The notes beneath the pieces were generated by a model. That model ran no database searches and was not told where the DNA came from. It saw only the letters and a program-made list of their open reading frames with translations. Made by a program: the position numbers and the translations under genes. This document shows, piece by piece, positions 7,149 to 14,450 of a stretch of DNA of 14,471 nt. Position 1 is the stretch's first letter. Each line of letters begins with the position of its first letter. The DNA is from Peptostreptococcaceae bacterium (GTDB taxonomy: Bacteria > Bacillota > Clostridia > Peptostreptococcales > Peptostreptococcaceae): positions 1-14,471 of the forward strand of contig JASBZE010000043.1 of NCBI GenBank assembly GCA_029983575.1, in the 5' to 3' direction.

Positions 7149-9356
7149 ATGCATAAAAAGGATATAACTGCCAGAAATTACTGGCTAGACCTCTTAGAAG
7201 GTTATGTTACCCTCGTAAAAATTCCATCTGATTATATAACAGGCGAGATAACAAATTCCAGGAGTCGAGAAATTCTGGAAGTCGATGGTTTTTTACGTGA
7301 ACGAATTTATGATTATTTAAGTAGAAATGAAATTGATTTAGAGTTTTTGATTGATGGAGTTTATTCTTTTATTATACAGAAATACAGTGGGGAGAATGAT
7401 GTTGTAATAGGAAAGACAGTAGATGGATTTCCCCTCAGGTGTAAGGTGAAGCCTGAGGAGAAATTTATCGACTACATCAAAAGACTATCGGTTCAATGGA
7501 ATAAGTCAAAAGAATATACTTATTTTTATATGCCGAGCATAATCAAGAGGACTAGCTTGAAAAAGATGCTCATAAACACAGTTATTGCATGGAAGGAACA
7601 TAACGAAGACAAGTTGTTTTTCCCAAACATAGACAAATACAACTACTATTTGTGCGTATCGGATTCAGAAAATTTAGAGATAGAGTTTAACTATAGGACT
7701 AATATTTATTCAGTTTCTACTGCAAAAAGGGTATTGAAGTTCTTTAAATTTATTCTCAGTCAAGCTGTCGGGAATGATGAAACAAAAATTAAAGATTTTG
7801 AACTTGTAGAAGAATCTGATAAAGAGTTGATTATGAATGGTTTTAACGACAATTATTATAAATTTGACCATAGTGAATCCTATGTGGACTTATTTAGAAA
7901 GGCAGCAAAAAAATTTCCGACAAATCTTTGTGTTGGGGATTGCATAAGAAATATGAATTATGAAGAGACGGATAAATTTACTGATTCATTTGCTGTTCAC
8001 TTATATAATGAGGGAGTTCGACCAGGGGATACGGTAGCCATAATGATGGATAGGACTATCTACGTACCTCTAGCTTTGATATCAGTATTAAAAGCAGGCG
8101 CAACATTTATGCCAATAGACAAGACAAATCCAAGGCAGAGAATCGAATACCTGATGGAAGATTCAGATGCTAAGTTCATACTTTCTTGTAAATCACTGTA
8201 TGACACAGTAAGGGATTATGAGGACAAAAAAATAATACTTATCGATGAAGAAAAGACTGTAAAAAGTATTGAAAACGTCGATGTATCCTCTATAAAGAAA
8301 TTAAAAATAGATCCGATGTCCACCGCTTACAAGATATCAACCTCTGGATCAACCGGTAGACCAAAATGTATGGGAATTACTCATCTGGGATTTATGAATA
8401 TGTGTCACTATACAGTAGACTACATAAATGCTGATGAAAATGACGTATGCGGTGTCTACCTAAGCTTTAGTTTTGATGCCGCCATTAAACAGCTCTTGCC
8501 TTACTTACTTGTAGGGGCATCTGTAAATGTAATTGCGGGTAGATTTAAAACTGACGAGAATATATTAAACGGATATGTTGAGGACATGGGTATAACTATA
8601 TTGGCATTGCCATCTATATTTGCAAAACTATTTATATTGAATTGTGAGAATTCAAAACTGAGGGTTCTTCAAGCTGGAGGAGATAGGCTAAAGGTATACA
8701 AGAAAAGAAGTTATTGCATAATAAATGAATATGGACCAGCTGAATTTACTGTTCTTGCAACAAGTTTTGAAGTAGAGAAAAACTACGAGGTCATTCCAGT
8801 TGGAAAAACTATTTATAACACAAAGGCATATATTATTGACGACAATGGTAAATTATGCCCAGTAGGTGTACCAGGTGAACTGTGTCTTTCGGGAATACAG
8901 ATTTCGACTGGATATATAAATCGTGATGACCTAAATAAAAATGTCTTTGTAGATAATCCTTTTAGTTCTGAAAAAGGCTATGAGAAGATGTATAGAACCG
9001 GTGACCTGTGTATGTGGCTAGAAACAGGAGATATAGATATGATAGGGCGTATGGATTCCCAGGTTAAGATAGACGGTATCAGAATAGACCTTTTTGAAAT
9101 TGAGTACCTAATAAATGCATTAGGTGATGTAAAGAGCTCTGCATGCATACTTAGAGAGGACGATAAGAAGCAATATATAGAAGCTTTTATAGTTCCGTAT
9201 GACGAAGATTTTCAGGTCGAAAAGTTGACTAAATATCTCAAAAAAAGACTTCCAAAGTACATGATACCGAGATTTGTAACAAAAATATGTGCAATACCAG
9301 TTACACCAATTGGAAAAGTAGATAAAAAAGCTCTTCCTTATGCAGAGGAACTGTAG
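7149..9356 (+). CDS. Orphan NRPS-like protein: C-terminal half of a condensation domain plus adenylation domain
   Basis: A protein of 735 residues. Residues 10-225 match the second half of an NRPS condensation domain (ARNYWLDLLEGYVTLVKIPS; YSGENDVVIGKTVDGFPLR), but the first half with the catalytic HHxxxDG motif is absent. Residues 235-735 are a full adenylation domain: A1 MNYEE, A2 LKAGATFMPID (314-324), A3 STSGSTGRPKCMG, A4 SFDAA, A5 NEYGPAE (526-532), A6 GELCLSGIQISTGYI, A7 YRTGDL, A8 GRMDSQVKIDGIRID, A9 LPKYMIP, A10 GKVDK. The A10 lysine is K723. The protein ends 12 residues later, without a carrier domain. By hand alignment the specificity residues are D, A, K, A, L, A, E, V, L, K. Lysine at the third position also occurs in glutamate-type codes, but the set matches no code I know. 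It should form an acyl- or aminoacyl-AMP; the acceptor carrier must be elsewhere or absent. The start follows AAAGGGGGA. Confidence 0.88.
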   Translation: MHKKDITARNYWLDLLEGYVTLVKIPSDYITGEITNSRSREILEVDGFLRERIYDYLSRNEIDLEFLIDGVYSFIIQKYSGENDVVIGKTVDGFPLRCKVKPEEKFIDYIKRLSVQWNKSKEYTYFYMPSIIKRTSLKKMLINTVIAWKEHNEDKLFFPNIDKYNYYLCVSDSENLEIEFNYRTNIYSVSTAKRVLKFFKFILSQAVGNDETKIKDFELVEESDKELIMNGFNDNYYKFDHSESYVDLFRKAAKKFPTNLCVGDCIRNMNYEETDKFTDSFAVHLYNEGVRPGDTVAIMMDRTIYVPLALISVLKAGATFMPIDKTNPRQRIEYLMEDSDAKFILSCKSLYDTVRDYEDKKIILIDEEKTVKSIENVDVSSIKKLKIDPMSTAYKISTSGSTGRPKCMGITHLGFMNMCHYTVDYINADENDVCGVYLSFSFDAAIKQLLPYLLVGASVNVIAGRFKTDENILNGYVEDMGITILALPSIFAKLFILNCENSKLRVLQAGGDRLKVYKKRSYCIINEYGPAEFTVLATSFEVEKNYEVIPVGKTIYNTKAYIIDDNGKLCPVGVPGELCLSGIQISTGYINRDDLNKNVFVDNPFSSEKGYEKMYRTGDLCMWLETGDIDMIGRMDSQVKIDGIRIDLFEIEYLINALGDVKSSACILREDDKKQYIEAFIVPYDEDFQVEKLTKYLKKRLPKYMIPRFVTKICAIPVTPIGKVDKKALPYAEEL

Positions 9357-9466
9357 TTTATAACATTAGTCAACAAAATTAAAGCGTATTTCGGTTTCAG
9401 ATAATTATGTTTGCCAAATAAAATGAAATATGCGCATGCAAAAAATAAAAATGTTTGATTATGTGA

Positions 9467-9493
9467 TTGTTATACTTGTTTGTCGGGTATGAT
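9467..9493 (+). promoter_or_regulatory. Possible promoter of the amaP-asp23 operon
   Basis: TATGAT (9488-9493) lies 33 bases before the amaP start. The best upstream partner, TTGTTA (9467-9472), gives only a 15-base spacer. The operon needs a promoter in this 169-base gap, but this choice is tentative. Confidence 0.35.
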
Positions 9494-9525
9494 ACTAATG
9501 TTCAAAACTTTAGGAGGTGGTGAGC

Positions 9526-10107
9526 TTGTCAAAATTCATGAAATTTATTAGGGTAATCTGGTCCTTGATAGTTATCGTAACAGTAGGACTTATGTTTACA
9601 GCATTCTACTATTTCGATGTAAATGTATACGGGGATCTACATAATACCCTCGCTGATTTTGTCGGCACATTAAATGGATTTTACACTTTTTCTATCTTAG
9701 CAGGCCTCACTGCACTTGGTGGACTTATATTACTGATTGCGACGTTGGTAAGACCTACACATATTCCATCTCTTACCTTGGTGGATAGTCATGGTAAGGT
9801 TGAATTAAATGAAGATGTTATAGAGGCATATGCAAAGAGATCACTATATAATTTCTATCAAATAGGCAGCTCTAAGATTAATTGTAAGATTCATGATGGA
9901 AAGGATAAGAAGGTCGTTTTAAAAATTGATTCTGAACTTGAAAATACTGTTAATGCTACGGATCTAGCACAGAGGGTACAAGACAGAGTTAGAGACGATA
10001 TCAACTTATTTATCGGTCAAGACATAACTGATGTCAAAATCAATTTTGTTGAAAACAAAGAAAAGAAGACTAATAAGATTAGTCAAGTTGATACGAAGGG
10101 GGCATAG
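9526..10107 (+). CDS. amaP: AmaP, membrane anchor of the Asp23 alkaline-shock protein
   Basis: A protein of 193 residues with two hydrophobic segments near the N-terminus (about 7-28 and 47-71), then a cytoplasmic part from VRPTHIPSLTLVDSHGKVEL on. This soluble part resembles a shortened Asp23-like fold (VELNEDVIEAYAKRS; ATDLAQRVQDRVRDDINLF). In Staphylococcus AmaP recruits Asp23 to the membrane as part of the envelope-stress response. Gene order AmaP, DUF2273, Asp23 is the known arrangement and supports the call. The start is taken as TTG 9526, eight bases after AGGAGG (9512-9517); GTG codons at 9517 and 9520 overlap or touch that site. The C-terminal tail is lysine-rich and likely disordered. 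The next gene starts three bases after the stop. Confidence 0.88.
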   Translation: MSKFMKFIRVIWSLIVIVTVGLMFTAFYYFDVNVYGDLHNTLADFVGTLNGFYTFSILAGLTALGGLILLIATLVRPTHIPSLTLVDSHGKVELNEDVIEAYAKRSLYNFYQIGSSKINCKIHDGKDKKVVLKIDSELENTVNATDLAQRVQDRVRDDINLFIGQDITDVKINFVENKEKKTNKISQVDTKGA

Positions 10108-10110
10108 GAG

Positions 10111-10437
10111 ATGGATGAGAGAAATCAAATACTAGATAAAAATTCTTTTGAAAATCAAGTGATGCCTCAAAATATGTCAAGCCAACAAAATATGGTTGGT
10201 CCGTATCAAGAATTCGCAAAACAAGAAAAATTCAGAGCAGTTAAGGACTATTATAGAAAAAATCCTTTTACAGTTATAATAACATTAGTTGCATTGATTT
10301 TATCAATATTGTTTTTAACTATAGGATTTTTTAGAACACTACTAATAATAATATTAGTGGGGATAGGCTTTATATACGGTCAATTTAAAGATCGTAAGCC
10401 ATGGGCTTACATGTTGATAAGGCAATTATTTAGATAA
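10111..10437 (+). CDS. DUF2273 small membrane protein with N-terminal extension
   Basis: A protein of 108 residues. Residues 1-50 are polar and rich in glutamine and asparagine (NQVMPQNMSSQQNMVGPYQE) and probably disordered. Residues 50-93 carry two hydrophobic segments (NPFTVIITLVALILSILFLT; TLLIIILVGIGFIYGQF) in a hairpin, the hallmark of DUF2273 proteins found in Asp23 operons. The family is usually about 60-80 residues, so the N-terminal tail is extra. AGGAG overlaps the amaP stop codon and serves as ribosome binding site, implying coupled translation. The role is likely to help hold Asp23-family proteins at the membrane, inferred from the operon. Confidence 0.8.
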   Translation: MDERNQILDKNSFENQVMPQNMSSQQNMVGPYQEFAKQEKFRAVKDYYRKNPFTVIITLVALILSILFLTIGFFRTLLIIILVGIGFIYGQFKDRKPWAYMLIRQLFR

Positions 10438-10499
10438 GCTTTGCTAGTCTAAAATAGAAATACAAAATAATTTGCAAAACGCAGAAAGGTGGCAGTATA

Positions 10500-10976
10500 A
10501 TGGAAAATACTTACAACAACACAAATCAAAAAGAGGACAAGACAATAGTAGATCAAGCTAAAGAAAAGATTGATGAAATCAAAGAGGAAAGAGAAGAAGA
10601 AAAGAGAACTTCTGTACTTTCTTTTGATGACTACGTAATCGAAAAAATAGCTGCTATAGCTACAAGGGAAGTACCAGGAGTACTTGCTCTAAAGGGAGGA
10701 ATGTTCTCTGGTATAACTGATGTTTTTGCATCTAGCACAGACACAAACACATCTGGTGTTAGTGTACAAGTAGATGAAAAGAATGTTTATGTAGACCTTA
10801 AGGCTATATTAGAGTATGGACAAAGCGCACCAAGAATATTCTCTAAGGTTAAAGAAACAATAACTCATCAAGTAGCTAATATGACTGGTCTTAATGTAAT
10901 CGCCGTAAACATGAAGGTTGAAGACATAATGACTAGAAAAGAATGGGAAGAAAAAGATAAAAAGAACCAAAACTAG
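10500..10976 (+). CDS. Asp23/Gls24 family envelope stress response protein
   Basis: A protein of 158 residues. Residues 1-35 are a charged helix (VDQAKEKIDEIKEEREEEKR). The Asp23/Gls24 core runs from about 38 to 142, with the family hallmark FDDYVIEKIAAIATREVPGV, then GVSVQVDEKNVYVDLKAILE and a final strand NVIAVNMKVEDIM. These abundant proteins line the inner face of the membrane through AmaP and react to cell-wall stress. GAAAGGTGG lies upstream at normal spacing. It is the last gene of the amaP operon, 62 bases after the DUF2273 gene, and is followed by a strong terminator. I give no gene symbol because asp23 and gls24 are used for different species. Confidence 0.93.
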   Translation: MENTYNNTNQKEDKTIVDQAKEKIDEIKEEREEEKRTSVLSFDDYVIEKIAAIATREVPGVLALKGGMFSGITDVFASSTDTNTSGVSVQVDEKNVYVDLKAILEYGQSAPRIFSKVKETITHQVANMTGLNVIAVNMKVEDIMTRKEWEEKDKKNQN

Positions 10977-11002
10977 TTTAAAACTAAATAATTAGAAATA
11001 TT

Positions 11003-11064
11003 GCCACCACCCATCACATTCGGGATTTATTCTGAGTGATGATGGGTGGTGGCTTTTTATTTTA
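11003..11064 (+). terminator. Strong terminator of the amaP-asp23 operon
   Basis: The G+C-rich arm GCCACCACCCATCA (11003-11016) pairs perfectly with TGATGGGTGGTGGC (11040-11053). The inner five bases, CATTC with GAGTG, extend the stem after a one-base bulge. CTTTTTATTTTA follows. It lies between convergent asp23 and ddl; the minus-strand side has only a weak T-rich stretch, so it mainly serves the plus strand. Confidence 0.9.
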
Positions 11065-11075
11065 TGACAAAATTT

Positions 11076-11987
11076 TTAATTATTATCTTCAAGGGAAACT
11101 TCCATAAGTTTTTCGAGCAACTGAGGATATTCAATACCTCTTGATCTTGCACTCATAGGAATCAAACTATGGCTTGTCATTCCAGGAAGTGTATTTAACT
11201 CTAGAACATATGGTTTGTTTTCTTCGTCAACTATAAAATCAACTCTCACATACCCCTTACAATTAAATATGTCCCAACATTTTTTAGAAATAGAGTTTAT
11301 TTCTTCTTGTAAGTCTTTATCCAACTCTACAATCTCCTTATGAGCTGGATGATCGTCTGAATATTTAGCTTCGTAATCATAGAATTCTTGATCAGAGACT
11401 ATTCTAATGGTTGGGTATACCTCACCATTTAAAACGAAAGAAGTGTGTTCAACTCCCTTTACGTATTTTTCTATCATGACACACTCATCTACTTCAAGGC
11501 CTTTTTTAACGGCTTCCTCAACTTCTTCTTTGGATTTAACTTTGAAAGTAGCGACACTTGATCCTCCAGAATTTGGTTTTATAAAAACTGGATAGCCCAA
11601 CTCATCAATTTTATCATAGTCAATCTTATCAATAGATTTAACTACAATCCAAGGAGCTGTAGGAAGGTCCTCGCCATGAAGAATAATCTTAGTATAGTTT
11701 TTATCCATAAGTATTCCGCTAGTTAATGGATTACAGCCTGAATACGGTATGTCAAGGGAATCCAATATACATTGTACCACTCCATCTTCTCCATATTTAC
11801 CGTGAAGAGCTAAAAAAGCGAAGTCAGTATCTCTATCTAATTTTTCTAAAATATCGCTTTTAGTATCTAAAATTACTTTAGATACATCGTGCTTTTCTTT
11901 GTCTAAATATTTGTAAATTTCGTTACCTGAATCTAGAGAAACTTCTCTTTCCGATGATATTCCACCCATAATAACTGCAATTTTCAT
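11076..11987 (-). CDS. ddl: D-alanine--D-alanine ligase
   Basis: ATP-grasp ligase of 303 residues that joins two D-alanines for the peptidoglycan pentapeptide; the size is that of short DdlB-type enzymes. Visible features are SSEREVSL (11-18), HGKYGEDG (62-69), the ATP-binding loop KPNSGGSS (137-144), the omega-loop EAKYSDD (206-212), and Mg-binding VRVDF with LELNTLPGMTSHS (247-253 and 262-274). Tyrosine in EAKY marks a D-Ala-D-Ala enzyme, not a D-Ala-D-lactate resistance ligase. The start at 11987 is chosen because GAGGTG lies six bases upstream; the ATG at 11999 would place that site inside the gene. Transcription is from its own promoter, with a hairpin in the leader. It is not next to murF or other cell-wall genes. 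Confidence 0.96.
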   Translation of the reverse strand: MKIAVIMGGISSEREVSLDSGNEIYKYLDKEKHDVSKVILDTKSDILEKLDRDTDFAFLALHGKYGEDGVVQCILDSLDIPYSGCNPLTSGILMDKNYTKIILHGEDLPTAPWIVVKSIDKIDYDKIDELGYPVFIKPNSGGSSVATFKVKSKEEVEEAVKKGLEVDECVMIEKYVKGVEHTSFVLNGEVYPTIRIVSDQEFYDYEAKYSDDHPAHKEIVELDKDLQEEINSISKKCWDIFNCKGYVRVDFIVDEENKPYVLELNTLPGMTSHSLIPMSARSRGIEYPQLLEKLMEVSLEDNN

Positions 11988-12017
11988 ATTACACCTCATT
12001 CTTTTCTTATGTAATAA

Positions 12018-12039
12018 AGCTAAAGTGAACTCTTTAGCT
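12018..12039 (-). promoter_or_regulatory. Hairpin in the ddl leader
   Basis: AGCTAAAG (12018-12025) and CTTTAGCT (12032-12039) are perfect 8-base arms around a 6-base loop, inside the ddl 5' leader. On the minus strand TTATT follows directly, so it resembles a weak terminator or RNA stabiliser. Confidence 0.4.
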
Positions 12040-12095
12040 AATAGTAGATTAGAAAGTTAATAAAACAATCTATCCTTCAAACTTATCCTTATATA

Positions 12096-12124
12096 ATTTT
12101 ACCATTATTTTTTTAATATAACAA
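12096..12124 (-). promoter_or_regulatory. Promoter of ddl
   Basis: On the minus strand TTGTTA (12124-12119) and TAAAAT (12101-12096), spacer 17, with TGG before the -10 giving an extended box. The leader would be about 100 bases and includes the hairpin at 12018-12039. Confidence 0.6.
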
Positions 12125-12256
12125 TTATGTCGAATAATAAATAAAAAATTAACTTTATGTTTATTTAAAATATACTTTAATTTTATGTAAAATTATGTAT
12201 GAAAAAAGTATAAAAACTTTAATTATAGTATGAAGTGAATTCTTATACGCTTTTTG

Positions 12257-12265
12257 TGGTAAAAT
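12257..12265 (+). promoter_or_regulatory. Extended -10 promoter of cinA
   Basis: TGGTAAAAT is an extended -10 element. The -35 is poor (GAATTC at 12237-12242). RNA would start near 12272, just before the AAAGGAG at 12283-12289, giving a leader of about 77 bases. Confidence 0.5.
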
Positions 12266-12348
12266 AGTAATGTAACTAAATGAAAGGAGAATTCTAAAAG
12301 ATTATTTCGTATTAATATGTAAAATAATTTAGTAAGATGTATGATATT

Positions 12349-13605
12349 ATGAAAGTAGAATTAATTTCTGTGGGCACTGAATTATTGTTGGGTGATATAG
12401 TAAATACCAACGCTCAATATCTATCTAGAGAGTTGGCCAATATTGGAATATCTGTATATCATCAAAGCACGGTAGGAGATAACTTTGACAGGCTGATACA
12501 GTGTTTTGATGAGGCTCTATCAAGGTCGGACGTTGTTATTACTACAGGAGGTCTTGGACCTACTAAAGATGACATTACAAAGGAAGCCGCTTGTAGGTAC
12601 TTTGGTTTTACAGAGGAACTAAACGATAAGGTTTGGGAAAAAATAGAGGAAAGGCTAAAAAAATATAGAAAAAATAACGTGGTGAGTGAAAATAATAAAA
12701 AGCAAGCCATGTTTCCAAAAGAAGCTCAAATAATTGACAACGAATATGGAACAGCACCAGGGGCAATTTATGAAAAAGACGGGAAAAAAATAATTGTTAT
12801 GCCTGGGCCACCAAGAGAGATGATGCCAATGTTTGACAATAAGATAAAGCCATTTTTAAGTAAAGAAAGTGACGATGTTTTTGTTTCTAGATATGTAAGA
12901 TTTTATGGAATAGGAGAATCAAATCTAGAAACTCAGCTTGAAGATATATTAGACAAACAGACAAACCCTACTATTGCCCTCTATGCAAAGAGTGGGGAAG
13001 TTCTGATCAGGGTTACAGCCAGTGGTAAGGACAAAGAACATTGTTTAAAAATGATAGAAAAAGAAATTGAAAAACTAAAAGACAGGGTTGGAAAATATAT
13101 ATATCTTATAGGGGATGAATCAATTTCATCTTCTCAATCAGAGTTGGAAAAAGTAACTGCGGCCTTACTGGTAGAGAAAAAAATAAAGATAGCAACGGCT
13201 GAGTCATGCACAGGTGGTAAAGTCGCTAGTATGTTGATTGATTATCCGGGTATATCAGATGTATTTTTGGAGGGGCTCGTTACTTATTCAAACGAAGCAA
13301 AAATGAGAACTTTAGGAGTAAAAGAAGATACATTAAAAAAACATGGAGCTGTCTCTTATGAAACAGCAGTAGAAATGGCTAGAGGTGCTGCTAAATACAC
13401 TGGTGCGGATATTGCAGTATCAACTACTGGTGTCGCAGGTCCAGGAGGAGGCACAAAGGAAAAGCCTGTAGGGCTTGTCTATATTGGTGTTTATTTTAGA
13501 GGTGTCGAGAAAGCTTATGAAATGACATATAGTGGAACTAGAAATCTAGTAAGGGATAGAGCAGCAAGGGATGCAATAAATTTTGTTAGGGAGTTGGTTA
13601 AGTGA
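12349..13605 (+). CDS. cinA: CinA: competence/damage-inducible protein with NMN deamidase domain
   Basis: A protein of 418 residues with the full two-part CinA layout. Residues 1-165 are a MoCF-type molybdopterin-binding/COG1058 domain (VGTELLLGDIVNTNAQYLS, TTGGLGPTKDD, MPGPPREM). Residues from about 255 on are the PncC nicotinamide-nucleotide amidase domain, with TAESCTGG (273-280) and VSTTGVAGPGGGTKEKPVG. Family members hydrolyse ADP-ribose and deamidate NMN, recycling pyridine nucleotides; a link to competence was named first in streptococci. The start at 12349 gives the usual MKVELISVGTELL beginning. ATG 12337 in the same frame is an alternative, and neither has a good ribosome binding site. 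The stop overlaps the next gene's start by 4 bases. In many Firmicutes recA follows, but here it does not. Confidence 0.95.
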   Translation: MKVELISVGTELLLGDIVNTNAQYLSRELANIGISVYHQSTVGDNFDRLIQCFDEALSRSDVVITTGGLGPTKDDITKEAACRYFGFTEELNDKVWEKIEERLKKYRKNNVVSENNKKQAMFPKEAQIIDNEYGTAPGAIYEKDGKKIIVMPGPPREMMPMFDNKIKPFLSKESDDVFVSRYVRFYGIGESNLETQLEDILDKQTNPTIALYAKSGEVLIRVTASGKDKEHCLKMIEKEIEKLKDRVGKYIYLIGDESISSSQSELEKVTAALLVEKKIKIATAESCTGGKVASMLIDYPGISDVFLEGLVTYSNEAKMRTLGVKEDTLKKHGAVSYETAVEMARGAAKYTGADIAVSTTGVAGPGGGTKEKPVGLVYIGVYFRGVEKAYEMTYSGTRNLVRDRAARDAINFVRELVK

Positions 13606-14414
13606 TTGAACACGTATTTTCAGATTTAGACGGAACATTATACAGAGGAGGGATAAGTGATGAAGATAAGAAACAAATTGAATATCTTATAGATAATGGA
13701 GTGACTTTTCATATAGCCACCGGAAGAACTTATAAGTTAGCTAGACATGCAGTGGACGGCAGATTAGATAACCTAGGATATATGGTTGTCGAAAATGGAG
13801 CATATATATATGGTCCAGACGGTGATATCATATCGGAAAACTTAATAAGTAACGATGTAACCGAAAAAATAGTTAAAAAATATGATGAGTTAACAAAAGA
13901 ATACAACAATCTCAATATATATTTAAAACATATGGGCAAAAATTATATGGAAAAACACTCAAAAATTTTTGACGAGCATTTTAGCGCTGATTACACTATT
14001 GACCCTAAGTTTGCACACAAGGTAGACTTTGGAGATGGGATTGGTAATATAGGAATAATCTGCGTAGATTACGACGATTTAATAAAGGTTAGAAATATAT
14101 TTAGAAATGAGTTTTCTGAACTTCTAGACATATATCTCTCTAGTCCTTATACAATCAACATGGTAAAAAAAGGGGCATCTAAAATGGAGGCGATAAAGGA
14201 AATAGCTTCAAAAGAAGGATGGGATTTAGATACCATAGCCTCTATAGGAGATTCAGCTAATGACGAAAGCATGGTTGGAGGATGCGAGTATGGTTTTGCT
14301 ATGGACAGTGCAGATGAGGAAGTTTTAGAAGCTTGTGACTACGTTGTAAGGTCGGTTGCCGAAGCTTGTGAAATGATTGAAGAAATTAATTTGGGAAAAA
14401 CTATAAATAAATAA
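13602..14414 (+). CDS. Cof-type HAD-superfamily phosphatase
   Basis: A protein of 270 residues with all four HAD motifs: DLDGTL with nucleophile D8 and acid D10, ATGRT (39-43), K194 in KKGASKMEAI, and GDSANDESM (216-224). The stretch between motifs II and III (about 85-185) is the C2 cap typical of the Cof/IIB group. These cytoplasmic enzymes dephosphorylate sugar phosphates, flavin or pyridoxal phosphates; the substrate is not predictable. The start is GTG inside GTGA, overlapping the cinA stop, so translation is coupled. GGGAG (13590-13594) precedes it. Coupling to CinA suggests, but does not prove, a linked role in nucleotide clean-up. Confidence 0.9.
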   Translation: MIEHVFSDLDGTLYRGGISDEDKKQIEYLIDNGVTFHIATGRTYKLARHAVDGRLDNLGYMVVENGAYIYGPDGDIISENLISNDVTEKIVKKYDELTKEYNNLNIYLKHMGKNYMEKHSKIFDEHFSADYTIDPKFAHKVDFGDGIGNIGIICVDYDDLIKVRNIFRNEFSELLDIYLSSPYTINMVKKGASKMEAIKEIASKEGWDLDTIASIGDSANDESMVGGCEYGFAMDSADEEVLEACDYVVRSVAEACEMIEEINLGKTINK

Positions 14415-14450
14415 TATAAGTTAAATAAAAAGTTGTAGTAGTCTTATATT
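14413..14450 (+). repeat. A+T-only inverted repeat after the HAD gene
   Basis: AATATAAG (14413-14420) and CTTATATT (14443-14450) are perfect 8-base arms with a 22-base loop. It could mark the transcript end, but the low G+C and lack of a T-run make this weak. Confidence 0.25.

Larger units (their letters stand above)
12000..12336. other. Divergent intergenic region between ddl and cinA
   Basis: Very A+T-rich spacer with no open frame that I can support. It holds the ddl promoter and leader hairpin on the left, and the cinA promoter plus an unused ribosome-binding-like AAAGGAG (12283-12289) on the right. The middle (about 12125-12235) is nearly all A and T, with repeated short words such as TTAATT and TATGTA, and no other structure seen. 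Confidence 0.7.

Noticed and set aside
7149..7830. Condensation half as a sign of a broken, longer NRPS gene
   Set aside because: The sequence just upstream is the intact transporter gene, and the start has its own good ribosome binding site; no trace of an HHxxxDG half is present in any frame nearby.
7149..9356. Reading the adenylation protein as DltA (D-alanine carrier ligase)
   Set aside because: DltA is about 500 residues and has no condensation-like N-terminal half; no dltB, dltC or dltD lies next to it.
9430..9437. Palindrome ATGCGCAT before the amaP operon
   Set aside because: Only eight bases, single occurrence seen, and not placed relative to a convincing promoter.
11076..11987. 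A vancomycin-type D-Ala-D-Lac ligase
   Set aside because: The omega-loop has EAKY, the tyrosine form of normal D-Ala-D-Ala ligases, and no vanH or vanX neighbours exist.
12462..12710. An 82-codon minus-strand open frame inside cinA
   Set aside because: Antisense to the conserved MoCF domain; serine- and leucine-rich translation typical of a shadow frame.
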